Shown here: positions 9,135 through 17,984 of the stretch, in pieces
How positions within the stretch are numbered: the first letter of the stretch is position 1
How the letters are laid out: the number at the start of each line of letters is the position of its first letter
Origin: Geojedonia sp051814705
GTDB taxonomy: Bacteria; Bacteroidota; Bacteroidia; Flavobacteriales; Flavobacteriaceae
Direction of reading: 5' to 3'
NCBI GenBank assembly: GCA_051814705.1
Contig: JBPWQW010000002.1
Coordinates: 248,001-312,000, forward strand
Length of the DNA: 64,000 nt
The notes under the pieces: model-generated
What the model was told of the DNA's origin: nothing
Seen by the model: the letters and a program-made list of their open reading frames with translations, nothing else
Databases searched by the model: none
Position numbers and translations under genes: made by a program

Positions 9135-10901
9135 ATGAAACATCATAAAGCCAGTCCCAAAACCAAAAAGAAACAAAAGGTATCCATGGCAACCGCCTTT
9201 AAGACCATCATTTGGCCAAGAAGAAACCTGGTGTTTATTGGTCTGTTTCTTATTGTTTTAAGGAGTTTGTCAGGATTAATATTGCCTTGGCAAAGTAAGG
9301 TCTTGTTAGATGAGGTGGTGCCTAATAAAGACATCGATCAACTCTATACTTTAATTGGTTTTGTGTTAGTTGCCATTTTAGTGCAGTCTGTAACTTCTTT
9401 TTTACTCACCCGCATTTTAAGTGTACAAGCGCAATATTTAATCAGTGAGTTACGGGCACAGGTACAGAAAAAAGTCCTGTCCTTGCCTATTAGTTTTTTC
9501 GATAACACCAAATCTGGGGCTCTGGTATCCCGTATTATGACCGATGTGGAAGGCGTACGTAATCTAATCGGTACAGGCTTGGTACAATTGGTAGGAGGTA
9601 CGGTAACGGCTGTTATTTCATTGGTCTTGCTTATTCGCATCAGTCCATCGATGACGCTGTTTGTCTTGGTACCTATCGCCATTTTTGGTTATATAGCCCT
9701 TAGAGCGTTTGGCTATATCCGTCCAATCTTTAGAACGCGTGGTAAAATAAATGCCGAAGTTACGGGACGACTGACCGAAACCTTGGCAGGCGTTCGGGTG
9801 ATTAAAGCCTTCAATGCCGAAGAACAGGAGAATGTAACTTTTGAAAAAGGAGTGGACCGCTTGTACCAAAATGTAAAACGAAGTTTGACCGCTACGGCTT
9901 TGATGACGAGCTCTTCAACTTTTTTAATTGGTATTGCAACAACGGGTATCATGGGCATTGGTGGGTATTTTATGATGCAAAGTGAAATGACTACTGGTGA
10001 TTTTTTATTCTTTACCTTATTATTGGGCTTTATGATAGCCCCTATTGTTCAAATGGGAAATATTGGGAGCCAGCTTACCGAGGCTTTTGCAGGGTTGGAT
10101 CGAACGGAAGAACTCATGAATATGACAGCTGAAGAAGATAACAAGCGCAGAACCATCAAGCTGGACAGTTTAAAGGGCGATTTGGAATTCAATGACGTTT
10201 CCTTTGCCTACAGTGAAGGCAGTGAAGTCCTTCACAATATAAGTTTTAAGGCACCGGCGGGCTCTGTAATTGCTTTGGTGGGGAGTTCAGGATCTGGAAA
10301 ATCTACCATTGCAGGACTTTCCGCAACGTTCTTAACCCCAAAATCAGGGAAAGTGACCATTGACGGTGTGGACCTTTCCAAAGTCAAATTGAGCAGTTAC
10401 CGTCAACATTTAGGTGTTGTGCTTCAGGATGAGTTTTTATTTGAAGGCACGATACGGGAAAACATTATGTTTCCAAGACCTGAAGCTACCGAAGAACAGT
10501 TACTAAATGCCGTAAAAGCAGCTTATGTGAATGAATTTACCGACCGTTTTGATGACGGGTTGAACACGCTGATTGGTGAAAGAGGTGTAAAACTTTCGGG
10601 TGGGCAACGCCAGCGTTTGGCCATAGCTAGGGCCATATTGGCAGATCCTAAAATCATCATTTTAGATGAAGCCACCTCCAATTTGGATACCGAAAGTGAA
10701 GGCTTGATCCAAAAGAGTTTATCCGAACTGACTAAAAACAGAACCACTATCGTCATTGCCCATAGGTTAAGTACGATTCGTAGGGCTGATCAAATCTTGG
10801 TTATTGAGGCAGGGCGTATTGCCGAACGCGGGACTCACGATGAACTTATCGCTTCCCAAGGTAGATATTACGATTTATATACTTACCAAGCTAAAATCTA
10901 A
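9135..10901 (+). CDS. ABC exporter, fused permease and ATPase (MsbA/MdlB-like)
   Basis: A 588-aa type IV ABC half-transporter. It has a basic N-terminus and six transmembrane segments (about residues 35-310), then a nucleotide-binding domain. Walker A GSSGSGKS is near 382, signature LSGGQ near 487, Walker B IIILDEATS near 506 and the switch His in IAHRLST near 541. It probably works as a homodimer exporting lipids or drugs; the substrate cannot be read from sequence. No neighbour gives a further clue. Confidence 0.92.
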   Translation: MKHHKASPKTKKKQKVSMATAFKTIIWPRRNLVFIGLFLIVLRSLSGLILPWQSKVLLDEVVPNKDIDQLYTLIGFVLVAILVQSVTSFLLTRILSVQAQYLISELRAQVQKKVLSLPISFFDNTKSGALVSRIMTDVEGVRNLIGTGLVQLVGGTVTAVISLVLLIRISPSMTLFVLVPIAIFGYIALRAFGYIRPIFRTRGKINAEVTGRLTETLAGVRVIKAFNAEEQENVTFEKGVDRLYQNVKRSLTATALMTSSSTFLIGIATTGIMGIGGYFMMQSEMTTGDFLFFTLLLGFMIAPIVQMGNIGSQLTEAFAGLDRTEELMNMTAEEDNKRRTIKLDSLKGDLEFNDVSFAYSEGSEVLHNISFKAPAGSVIALVGSSGSGKSTIAGLSATFLTPKSGKVTIDGVDLSKVKLSSYRQHLGVVLQDEFLFEGTIRENIMFPRPEATEEQLLNAVKAAYVNEFTDRFDDGLNTLIGERGVKLSGGQRQRLAIARAILADPKIIILDEATSNLDTESEGLIQKSLSELTKNRTTIVIAHRLSTIRRADQILVIEAGRIAERGTHDELIASQGRYYDLYTYQAKI

Positions 10902-10922
10902 ATTAAGATTTAGGTTTTGATC

Positions 10923-12935
10923 TTACCAAATAGTAATTCTATCCTCCTTAGCCAAAAACATCTTATCTTCAGGGGTTACTCCAAATGCGTCGTAAAACGG
11001 TGTGGTATTCATTAAAGGCCCATTAACACGCCACATAGGTGGGGAGTGGGGGTTGTTGTTGATCCACAAACGCAGGAACTCATCTTTCATTTTTACTTTC
11101 CATATTCTAGCAACCGATAAAAAGAAACGTTGGTCTGGAGTAAACTCGCCCATTTTTTCAGTACTCTGTCCTTCTGGGGTCATTTTAAAAGCGTCGTAAG
11201 CAACCGCGATTCCAGCAATATCTGCCGTATTTTCACCTACAGTCATGTCGCCTTTAATGTGCAAACTGTCCAACACGGTAAAGGTGCTGTACAAATCAAT
11301 GACTTGCTGTATTTTTGATTTGAATTTCACATAATCATCTGTTGTCCACCAGTTTTTCACGTTACCATCCTTATCATACTGCGCGCCTTGGTCGTCAAAC
11401 GTATGGGTCAATTCATGTCCTATCACCATTCCAATACCGCCATAATTAAGGGCGTCATCGGCATTATTGTCAAAATAAGGGGCTTGTAAAATACCTGCCG
11501 GAAAGACGATCTCGTTAGCCGAAGGATTATTATAGGCTGTAACCGTTGAAGGTGTAGTAAACCATTCGGACTTATCAACAGGCTTGCCCAATTTGTCGAG
11601 TTGCCGTTGATAGGCAGCGGCGGCGGCCGACTGAAGGTTCTCAAAATAGGTGTCCTTTGAAACCTGCACCTTGCTGTAATCTTTCCAGGTGTCAGGATAT
11701 CCTATTTTTTTAGTGATGGCAAACAGTTTCTCTTTCGCTTTTAGTTTGGTGCTGTCGCTCATCCACTCCAGCTTATCAATCCGCATAGCATAAGCTTTTT
11801 GTAGATTATTAACCAGATCTAACATACGTTTCTTGGCACCCTCAGGAAAATATTTTTTAACGTACAATTGCCCAAGGGCTTCACCTAGGTAATTATCCAC
11901 AGCACTGGCTATGATTTCACCACGTGATTTTTGCACCGCTTGACCAGAAAGTACTTTGGTAAACTCAAAAGCGGCATCGACAAAAGCTTTGCTCAAGTGG
12001 TTAGCGTAGTTATCTATAGTATTTGCTTTCAAATACACTTTCCAGTTAGAGATGGGAATGGATGTTAAGAGGGTATTAAGAGTATCGTAATAGGCAGGTT
12101 GGCCAACGTCGATAGAATCGGTTTGAGCGCCTAAATGAGACAATAAATCCGCCCAGCCTATGTTGGGTTGACTTTTTTCAAGATCGGTTACTGCCATTTT
12201 ATTGTAATTGGCTTTCACATCCCGACGTTCCACTCTTGTTTTATGGGAAGCGGCAAGTTGCTGATCTATATTGTAAACCATATTGGCTTCCTTTTTGGCT
12301 GTTTCAGTGCTACTGCCTGTAAGTTGAAATAAGGTGCCAAGGTAGGTTTTGTACGCGTCCTGAATGGCGACGGTTGGTGCATCCGATTTAAAATAATAAT
12401 CCCTATCAGGCAAACCAATACCCGTTTGGTAGGCATGGGCGATATTCATACTGCTGTTTTTATCGTCGGGTCCCACTCCCAAAGCTAGTATGGAACCATT
12501 GTACATTTTGGCTTGTTCGGCCACATAACGCATTAAGGACGGTACATCGCTGATGGTTTCAATAGCGCTAAGTATGGGCTTGATGGGCTCATAACCGCGT
12601 TTGTTGATGGTAACCGTATCCATTCCCGATGCATAAAAATCACCTACTTTTTGCTCCGTGCTTCCCGCAGGGTAATGTCCTTTTGAAACACTGTCCAATA
12701 TCCCTTGCAGACGTAGGCGTTGCGGGTAATTCATAAACATATAAGCACCAACACCGGCTTGGGTAGTGGGTATGGGTACAGAATCGTACCATGTACCGTT
12801 TACATATCTAAAAAAGTTATCACCAGGACGTACTGTGGTATCTATTCCTGTGATTTCAATTATTTTTTTTTCTGAAGGCTTTGTGCAGGCTGTCAAGGTG
12901 AGGAGCGCAATGAAAAGCGTTAATAGGTGTTTCAT
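10923..12935 (-). CDS. M13 family zinc metallopeptidase, lipoprotein
   Basis: A 670-aa neprilysin/PepO-like endopeptidase. The frame is open to 13085, but the start at 12935 gives a lipoprotein signal peptide (MKHLLTLFIALLTLTAC, Cys 17), so that start is chosen. The zinc motif HELTH is near residues 506-510 with the following D-QGAQYD. The third-ligand motif ENTADIAG lies downstream, and the C-terminal MWRVNGPL block is typical of M13. It is likely anchored in the outer or inner membrane and digests short peptides. It is tail to tail with the ABC exporter. Confidence 0.95.
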   Translation of the reverse strand: MKHLLTLFIALLTLTACTKPSEKKIIEITGIDTTVRPGDNFFRYVNGTWYDSVPIPTTQAGVGAYMFMNYPQRLRLQGILDSVSKGHYPAGSTEQKVGDFYASGMDTVTINKRGYEPIKPILSAIETISDVPSLMRYVAEQAKMYNGSILALGVGPDDKNSSMNIAHAYQTGIGLPDRDYYFKSDAPTVAIQDAYKTYLGTLFQLTGSSTETAKKEANMVYNIDQQLAASHKTRVERRDVKANYNKMAVTDLEKSQPNIGWADLLSHLGAQTDSIDVGQPAYYDTLNTLLTSIPISNWKVYLKANTIDNYANHLSKAFVDAAFEFTKVLSGQAVQKSRGEIIASAVDNYLGEALGQLYVKKYFPEGAKKRMLDLVNNLQKAYAMRIDKLEWMSDSTKLKAKEKLFAITKKIGYPDTWKDYSKVQVSKDTYFENLQSAAAAAYQRQLDKLGKPVDKSEWFTTPSTVTAYNNPSANEIVFPAGILQAPYFDNNADDALNYGGIGMVIGHELTHTFDDQGAQYDKDGNVKNWWTTDDYVKFKSKIQQVIDLYSTFTVLDSLHIKGDMTVGENTADIAGIAVAYDAFKMTPEGQSTEKMGEFTPDQRFFLSVARIWKVKMKDEFLRLWINNNPHSPPMWRVNGPLMNTTPFYDAFGVTPEDKMFLAKEDRITIW

Positions 12936-13356
12936 GAGTGAAAAGGTTTCTATTAATAGAATATATTTTGATAGCCTAAAAATATACAAATTAGGCTTAT
13001 AATCCTGATGTTTTTGGTGAGAATTACTATTCATAAAGTTTAACGCCTCAAAGCGATGACAACATAGAGCAAAATATAGGGGCACATGCGATGAAGTTTA
13101 AGCCGAGTCTGGTCAGCATTATTATTTGATTGTGACTTGAATTTATTGCCTAAACAGTTGGAGTTTTATGGTCTCAACATTTTGGATTCAATAAGAAGAT
13201 GCTGAAATGAGTTCAGCATGACAAAACATGATTATTTACCTTGAGGCTAATACTACTATTGGTTTCATACTCTGTAGCTTTTTATTTAGGAACGCAATAG
13301 AACCCTATAAACTAAATTCCTTATATTTAACAAACTAACCTTTTAAATGTATCACA
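12936..13356. other. 420-bp intergenic region with one dispersed palindrome
   Basis: No ORF is supported here. The only structure seen is a palindrome at 13200-13218 (TGCTGAA, TTCAGCA) of the same family as the one inside hsdS near 33016. Confidence 0.5.
13200..13218. repeat. Dispersed CTGAA/TTCAG palindrome
   Basis: Arms TGCTGAA and TTCAGCA flank a 5-bp loop. Its reverse complement shares the core CTGAACTnnTTTCAG with the palindrome at 33016-33036, with matching changes in both arms, so the two belong to one repeat family. Confidence 0.55.
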
Positions 13357-13644
13357 ATGGAAGAGTATCTACCTTTAATTATTCAATTAGTAAGTGGAGC
13401 TGTAGGCGGTAATATAGCCGGCTCATTAATGAAAAACGCATCTTTAGGAACCCTGTGGAATTCTATAGTTGGAATCCTAGGTGGAGGCCTTGGTGCTCAA
13501 TTACTGAGTATGATGGGTATTGACCTTGGAGGTGCAGAACTGGATCTTGGCAGTATTTTAAGTAGTGTTGCTGGTGGAGGTGCCGGAGGTGGTGCCGTCA
13601 TAGCGGTTATTGGCACTATTAAAAAAGCCATGGCTAAAAAATAA
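13357..13644 (+). CDS. Small glycine-rich membrane protein, unknown function
   Basis: A 95-aa protein with two glycine-rich hydrophobic stretches (about residues 5-50 and 65-88), a short acidic patch between them (GAELDLG) and a basic C-terminus (KKAMAKK). I do not recognise a named family. The small size, glycine-zipper-like helices and neighbouring YegP-type gene suggest a stress-induced membrane protein, but that is a guess. Confidence 0.7.
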   Translation: MEEYLPLIIQLVSGAVGGNIAGSLMKNASLGTLWNSIVGILGGGLGAQLLSMMGIDLGGAELDLGSILSSVAGGGAGGGAVIAVIGTIKKAMAKK

Positions 13645-13731
13645 GTTAAGAGGCCTTATAAGTATGTCCTGTATTAATTTTTTTTCGTATATTATGTCAG
13701 ACATATTTATTAATTTTTAAAACTTATTATT

Positions 13732-14061
13732 TTGGGGAAATTTGAAATTTACAATGACAAAAGAGGAGAATTTAGATTTAGGCTTAAAGCTGGGAATGGA
13801 CAAGCCATATTGGCTAGTGAAGGCTATAAGGCAAAATCGGCGTGTAACAACGGTATTGAATCCGTAAGAAAACATGCGGTGGATGACGGGCGTTACGAGC
13901 GTTTAGTGGCTAAAAACGGAAGCCCATATTTTAATCTTAAAGCCAGTAATGGTCAAGTCATTGGCAATAGCGAAATGTATAAGACTTCGAGTGCTATGGA
14001 AAATGGGATTACTTCCGTTAAGACCAATGCGCCTGAGGCACCAATAGCTGATTTGACCTAA
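13732..14061 (+). CDS. YegP family protein (two DUF1508 repeats), TTG start
   Basis: A 109-aa protein with two copies of the DUF1508 repeat: FRFRLKAGNGQ-ILASEGYK at about residues 14-34 and PYFNLKASNGQ-IGNSEMYK at about 64-83. Homologs begin MGKFEIY, which places the start at the TTG at 13732; no ATG fits. The family is small, cytosolic and of unclear function, often induced under stress. A strong terminator follows at about 14109. Confidence 0.9.
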   Translation: MGKFEIYNDKRGEFRFRLKAGNGQAILASEGYKAKSACNNGIESVRKHAVDDGRYERLVAKNGSPYFNLKASNGQVIGNSEMYKTSSAMENGITSVKTNAPEAPIADLT

Positions 14062-14108
14062 GCCTTTTGGCTAGGACAGCATGCTCTATGGTATAGATTA
14101 AAGGATAA

Positions 14109-14136
14109 GAGTTACACGATAGCGTAACTCTTTTTT
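14109..14136 (+). terminator. Rho-independent terminator after yegP-like gene
   Basis: GAGTTAC and GTAACTC arms around an 8-bp loop are followed by six T. It lies about 50 bp after the stop codon. The rest of the 330-bp gap to the next gene shows nothing else. Confidence 0.8.
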
Positions 14137-14393
14137 ATGTCTAAAAACCAAATCTGGCTCTTTGTATTAAGTAAGAATCTAAAGAGGATGCCTATTAAGA
14201 GTTGGGAAGGGGATAGGCCTTTATGGAGTACAAAACGTGAGTTGTCATCTTATTTTTCAATCGGAAAAGTTCTATGAAAATGCCATTAAATATGATGTTA
14301 TTAATAAAAAAATAATCCAAGACTATGGTTTTTAACGACTTAAATCTTAGTTTTACAATTAAACAACCAAACCAACCTTAAAACCTTAAAAGT

Positions 14394-15092
14394 ATGTCAG
14401 AACAAAAAATATTTGTAGCAAGTCCCGAAAGTCAAGCAAAAGCAAAACAGTTAAGGCTTTTTGCCTTTTTAGCATGGTTTATTGCCATTGCCGGACAGAT
14501 CTTTGCCATTCTTAAATTGATAAGCGATGAAACCATGGTATGGCTAATCGTTGTGATTGTAGGTATTCTAGCATTAGCGATCACCGCATCGCTACTTTGG
14601 AAAAAGGCGAACCGTTTAGACCCGGTATCAGAGAAAGACAAAGTCAAGTTCTTTGTCCAAAATCAACTTGGAGCCATCATGGGCGTGTTGGCATTTTTGC
14701 CATTGGTCATCCTTATTTTTACAAATAAAAACATCAGTGGTAAAACAAAAGGCATTGCAGGGACTATTGCTGTAGTGGCCATGCTCGCTGCTGGGATCAC
14801 AGGTGTAGACTTTAATCCGCCATCTATTGAACAATATACTAAAGAGATTAATGAGCAAACCAGCACAGTAAAAGCGCTCAATTTTGATAACGATAATGTG
14901 TATTGGACCAGTGCAGGAAACAAATATCATATTTTTGGAGACTGCCAACATATAAAAGGCAGGAAGCTCATCTCGAACGGAACAGTCAAAGAATCTTGGG
15001 AACAAAAGGGTATTTCTGAACTTTGTAAAACCTGCGAAAAAAGGGCTAATGCACAGCAGGCTATCCCAGAAGGGGAAATGGATATAGAATAA
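14394..15092 (+). CDS. Membrane protein with C-terminal His/Cys metal-site-like domain
   Basis: A 232-aa protein with four hydrophobic helices in the first 145 residues (about 20-42, 47-66, 92-110, 120-140). A soluble C-terminal domain reads V-WTSAGNKYHIFGDCQHI and later ELCKTCEKR. The H-x4-C-x-H and C-x2-C spacing resembles the small metal-binding modules found at the C-termini of some secreted nucleases and membrane proteins. I do not recognise a named full-length family. Zinc binding is an inference. Confidence 0.65.
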   Translation: MSEQKIFVASPESQAKAKQLRLFAFLAWFIAIAGQIFAILKLISDETMVWLIVVIVGILALAITASLLWKKANRLDPVSEKDKVKFFVQNQLGAIMGVLAFLPLVILIFTNKNISGKTKGIAGTIAVVAMLAAGITGVDFNPPSIEQYTKEINEQTSTVKALNFDNDNVYWTSAGNKYHIFGDCQHIKGRKLISNGTVKESWEQKGISELCKTCEKRANAQQAIPEGEMDIE

Positions 15093-15342
15093 ACTTCGGC
15101 ATGTTGTGCTTTATGATCACTGGCGTTATTTGATAAGGTTAGGTAGCTTCTCGATACAATTTTATGTCTTTTTAATCCATAAAATCACTCGAAGTGACAG
15201 GGTTTTTCAATCTGAGGTTGACACTTCTATTAATTAGATTGACCCGTATACTAATTACCTTCTCACTGTCAGTTCAAGTACCCCCACGGCAAGTGTTGGG
15301 AACGGTTGTGACTTTGGTTGGCAAAGGTGCTTCTATTTTTAT

Positions 15343-15408
15343 ATGTGATATCTGTAACATATCTAATTAGAAATGTAACTCATTTTCAGATAATTAGGGT
15401 CATCTTTA
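15343..15408 (+). promoter_or_regulatory. Copy F of the AraC-type promoter, upstream of the cupin gene
   Basis: Blocks TATGTGA (15342), CTGTAAC (15352), ATGTAAC (15373) and CATCTTTA (15401) occur with spacings of 10, 21 and 28 bp. These are the spacings of the five promoter copies on the other strand between 16280 and 18885. The copy points towards the cupin gene. No intrinsic terminator is obvious between it and that gene. Confidence 0.6.
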
Positions 15409-15553
15409 TACTTTAATAGGAATGGAATTAATAAAAGGCCATGATGTTTAGGTTCATAGCTGTATTTTGTTGTTCTTTGGTTAAGTCTATATAACCATTC
15501 TTTATCCTGAAAGACAGGCTGAATCCTTGCGCATGACTTCAATATTAATATAA

Positions 15554-15961
15554 ATGGCAATTAAAAAAGATAATTTAAAAAATCACAAAAAACTCGACTT
15601 GAATAAAAAAATAGAGCTTTCGGAATTAGAAAAATCTAAAGTTTTCATTATTGTTGAGATCATTGAATATGTCCCTAATTCGGTGGTGATCAAAACCATT
15701 ATAAAAAAGACAACAGGAAATGTCTCTGCCGTTTCATTTGACTCTGGTGAAATTTTAACGGAAAAAACCTCTCCTTTTGACACTTTCATTCAGGTTATAG
15801 AAGGGAAAGCCGAAATTGTAATTGATGATGTTTCCCATCATCTCGAAACGGGTCATTCCATCATTATCGCAGCACATGCCCGTAACACTATAGTGGCTAA
15901 AGAACGGTTTAAAATGATCTCTACCATCATAAAAAGCGGCTACGAAGAGCTTGCCTTATAG
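15554..15961 (+). CDS. Cupin-domain protein
   Basis: A 135-aa protein with the cupin double-stranded beta-helix pattern: FDTFIQVIEGKAEIVIDD near residues 76-93, then HHLETGHSIIIAAHARNTI near 95-113. The N-terminal 50 residues are lysine-rich with a hydrophobic strand. The enzymatic or sensory function is unknown; only one of the usual His ligands is clearly present. The upstream 460 bp carry a promoter of the AraC-linked family (copy F), which ties this gene to the two AraC regulators downstream. Confidence 0.78.
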   Translation: MAIKKDNLKNHKKLDLNKKIELSELEKSKVFIIVEIIEYVPNSVVIKTIIKKTTGNVSAVSFDSGEILTEKTSPFDTFIQVIEGKAEIVIDDVSHHLETGHSIIIAAHARNTIVAKERFKMISTIIKSGYEELAL

Positions 15962-16186
15962 ATACAGACTGCGAACTTTTTAGATGGCATCTTTACAAAT
16001 TACTAATTAATACAAAAAAGTGGGCTCTGCCCAATACGATCAAACAAACACAGACAACCTTAGCTGTGCGAGCATCCCATGAATTCAAGTCTGAAGTATT
16101 AGAAAACTGTTTTGGAGCAAGACCTGCTCTGGAACGGTTAAAACTTCAAGTATCACAATTGAGGAGATGTCATTACAGAAGTAAAA

Positions 16187-16275
16187 GAAAAAGCAAGCTA
16201 ATTAGCCTGCTTTTTAATGACAAATGAAAATATTCACTTGAACTTTTTTCTAATAACTACCAACTTATTAAAACT
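16187..16275 (-). ncRNA. Predicted small RNA, unit A
   Basis: A transcript of about 90 nt is predicted on the minus strand from promoter A. It contains a first hairpin (CAAGTGAA with TTCATTTG) and ends in a terminator hairpin built on AAAGCAGGCT/AGCTTGCTTT with a T-rich tail. Its start is inferred from the promoter geometry. It shares both hairpins and the 5' AAGTTGGTAG segment with units B-E but has no ORF. Confidence 0.5.
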
Positions 16276-16279
16276 ATCA

Positions 16280-16346
16280 ATAAATATCGTCTAAAAATTA
16301 CAATTTTAGTTATATCCTTTTTGGATAGATTTATATAAATCACAGG
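16280..16346 (-). promoter_or_regulatory. Promoter/operator of unit A
   Basis: On the plus strand TCACAGG (16340), TTTATAT (16330) and GTTATAT (16309) keep the 10- and 21-bp spacing of the family. The -10-like box is degenerate here (ATATTTAT on the minus strand), so this copy may be weak. Confidence 0.5.
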
Positions 16347-16358
16347 TTTAAATGAATC

Positions 16359-16397
16359 AAAAAAAAGAACAGCTTACTAACTAACTGTTCTTTTTTG
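16359..16397. terminator. Bidirectional terminator-like hairpin
   Basis: AAAAAAGAACAG and CTGTTCTTTTTT arms enclose a loop containing TTAGTTAGT on the minus strand, the same short motif seen at the 5' end of several unit RNAs. It lies between unit A and the debris region and may end a further transcript. Confidence 0.6.
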
Positions 16398-16675
16398 GTT
16401 AAGTCCCATCAATTGTGCTTGTCTTTACAATACACGTCTCGATTAGATTTTAAAACATCAATAAGGTCTCATGTTCTTATTACTCTAAAAAAACCGGTTT
16501 CTTATCCAGCTTCCTTTTTAAATCTTCATGTTTAAGTTTGGGTGCCTTACTTTTAAAGTTTTAGAGGCTTATCCAATTTCTCTTTAACTTTAAAAAGTTC
16601 TTTTGTAGTTCTATTTTAATTGTGTTTCTGAGTTCTTTTTTATGTTATACGGTGTAGTACTAAGTTGGGTAGAGA

Positions 16676-16733
16676 TAAAGATCGTTATTTTTAAAGGCCT
16701 CATTTTACACTATTTACGCAAAATATTACAGAT
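16676..16733 (-). promoter_or_regulatory. Possible decayed promoter copy G
   Basis: Plus-strand ATTACAG (16725), TTTACAC (16704) and TAAAGATCG (16676) fall at the family spacings of 21 and 28 bp, but the distal CCTGTGA block is poor and no terminator follows at the usual distance. The upstream bases also resemble the 3' end of the AraC gene at 18116, so it may be a remnant. Confidence 0.3.
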
Positions 16734-16808
16734 GTTACTGATTTTTTGGACTGTTCTTGCTCTGTATGGAACAATTAAAAAGCCATCCTCATGTAATTAA
16801 AGTGCAAT

Positions 16809-16895
16809 AAAAAAAAGCAGGCTTGTAAGCCTGCTTTATAAAACCTCATGAAAGGATTCACTTGGTTATTTTCCCACTAACTGAACTGATTAATA
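16809..16895 (-). ncRNA. Predicted small RNA, unit B
   Basis: A minus-strand RNA of about 87 nt begins near GCTATTAATCAGTTCAGTTAG, has a partly paired first stem (CCAAGTGAA/TTCATGAGG) and ends with a perfect terminator hairpin (AAAGCAGGCTT/AAGCCTGCTTT) plus an eight-T tail. It shares its first 25 nt almost exactly with unit E. No ORF is present downstream for more than 600 bp. Confidence 0.6.
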
Positions 16896-16901
16896 GCATA
16901 A

Positions 16902-16967
16902 CAAAGATTAAAAAAATGTTATAAATTATGTTATAGATATATTAGGTAGATTTACATATATCACAGG
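16902..16967 (-). promoter_or_regulatory. Promoter/operator of unit B
   Basis: Plus-strand blocks TCACAGG (16961), TTTACAT (16951), GTTATAG (16930) and CAAAGATTA (16902; TAATCTTTG on the minus strand) have the family spacings of 10, 21 and 28 bp. The box resembles the Bacteroidetes -7 element TAnnTTTG with one extra base. Confidence 0.6.
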
Positions 16968-17025
16968 TGTTAAGGATACAAAATAAACTGTTTTGTAAAT
17001 GCCCTCATGGTGTCCATTATTAATA

Positions 17026-17114
17026 CAAAAAGCAGACAAAGAGCCTGCTTTCTGATGCCAAGTGAGACTATCACCTGGACTTTTCTTTAAAAAAAACTAA
17101 CTAACTTAATTATA
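17026..17114 (-). ncRNA. Predicted small RNA, unit C
   Basis: A minus-strand RNA of about 89 nt contains AAGTTAGTTAGT near its 5' end. A clear first hairpin pairs CCAGGTGA with TCACTTGG, and a terminator hairpin pairs AAAGCAGG with CTGCTTT before a T-rich tail. The first hairpin differs from those of units A and E in sequence but keeps the pairing. Confidence 0.6.
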
Positions 17115-17120
17115 ATGTAA

Positions 17121-17186
17121 CAAAGGTCAATGAAAAATTATAAATTATGTTATACACTTATTTACTAGAGTTACATAGATCACAGA
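17121..17186 (-). promoter_or_regulatory. Promoter/operator of unit C
   Basis: Plus-strand TCACAG (17180), GTTACAT (17170), GTTATAC (17149) and CAAAGGTCA (17121) match the family with spacings of 10, 21 and 28 bp. It lies between AraC gene 1 and RNA C and reads towards RNA C. Confidence 0.6.
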
Positions 17187-17280
17187 TTGAAGGGTACAAA
17201 AAAAATAGTTTTTATCCCCCTTGGGTTCTATTATGAAATTAAGGATTACGTCATGGTACTGATATAGAGATCATTCATAA

Positions 17281-17841
17281 TTACAGGTTTTCTAGATTTT
17301 TCTTACGTTTTTTCCCTAAAGTTTTATAAAAAGATGGCGTATGCCCAGTTACTTTTTTGAATTGATTGGACAAATGGGCCACACTGCTATAATGCAGCTT
17401 ATAAGATATCTCGGTGAGATTTAATTGGTCGTAAAGAATGAGTTCCTTGGCGCGTTCTATTTTATGCTTAATAATAAAATTCTGTATGGTTTCGCCTTTT
17501 ACTTCAGAAAATTGATTGGATAGGTAGGTATAGTCATAACCTAATTTTTCACTGATATAATCTGAATAATTAACATTTGGAATTTCATCAGAATAGTGAA
17601 CCATTTCAATAATTAAAGTTTTGATTTGATCGATAAGAATACTTTTTTTATCATCCATTAACTCCAAGCCAGAAACAGATAAATTTAATTTCAGTGTTTG
17701 TTTTTGTTCTTCGGTGATGTTTGCTTTTAAAATAACCATTCCAAGATCAAGGCTGGTATATTCTAATCCCAATTTTTCCAACTCATATTTCACCAAAAGC
17801 TTACATCTTAGGCTAACCATGTATTTAATGTAAATTTTCAT
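17281..17841 (-). CDS. Small AraC-family regulator 1
   Basis: A 186-aa protein. The N-terminal ~85 residues form an alpha/beta domain starting KYMVSLRCKLLVKYELEKLG, recalling the ferredoxin-like fold seen in small flavobacterial AraC proteins. The C-terminal ~95 residues are an AraC double HTH, ending with LTEISYKLHYSSVAHLSNQF and KKVTGHTPSFYK. There is no classical cupin sensor. It is about three-quarters identical to the gene at 18116. Its upstream region is unit D: promoter, RNA and terminator about 50 bp before the ATG, so expression would need read-through or a second start. The direct-repeat operators suggest autoregulation. Confidence 0.88.
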   Translation of the reverse strand: MKIYIKYMVSLRCKLLVKYELEKLGLEYTSLDLGMVILKANITEEQKQTLKLNLSVSGLELMDDKKSILIDQIKTLIIEMVHYSDEIPNVNYSDYISEKLGYDYTYLSNQFSEVKGETIQNFIIKHKIERAKELILYDQLNLTEISYKLHYSSVAHLSNQFKKVTGHTPSFYKTLGKKRKKNLENL

Positions 17842-17891
17842 TGTTGATTGTGGTTGAAGGAGGTGTTCTAATTTAGAGACTTGTTAAGGTA

Positions 17892-17978
17892 CAAAAAAAA
17901 GCAGACTATTCACCTACTTTTTAAAACTTTGCAAAAGGATTCTCTCAGTTTTTAACCAATAACTGAAAATTATAACAA
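17892..17978 (-). ncRNA. Predicted leader/small RNA, unit D
   Basis: A minus-strand RNA of about 87 nt lies between promoter D and AraC gene 1. It ends in a hairpin pairing AAAGTAG with CTGCTTT (one G-T pair) followed by eight T. The T tract ends about 50 bp before the AraC start codon, so this RNA could be an attenuated leader as well as a free small RNA. It is the most divergent of the five. Confidence 0.5.
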
Positions 17979-17984
17979 ACACGA

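Larger units (their letters stand above)
15962..17280. other. 1.3-kb non-coding block holding units A, B and C
   Basis: No convincing protein gene is present. The block contains three minus-strand promoter-RNA-terminator units (A, B, C), one extra hairpin at 16359-16397 and a possible decayed promoter at 16676-16733. Short reading-frame scraps around 16480-16600 on the minus strand look like gene debris and are not annotated. Confidence 0.7.

Noticed and set aside
15962..16230. Long stop-free plus-strand frame (about 85 codons) after the cupin gene
   Set aside because: No start codon in a useful place, no known domain, and it runs into the terminator of unit A.
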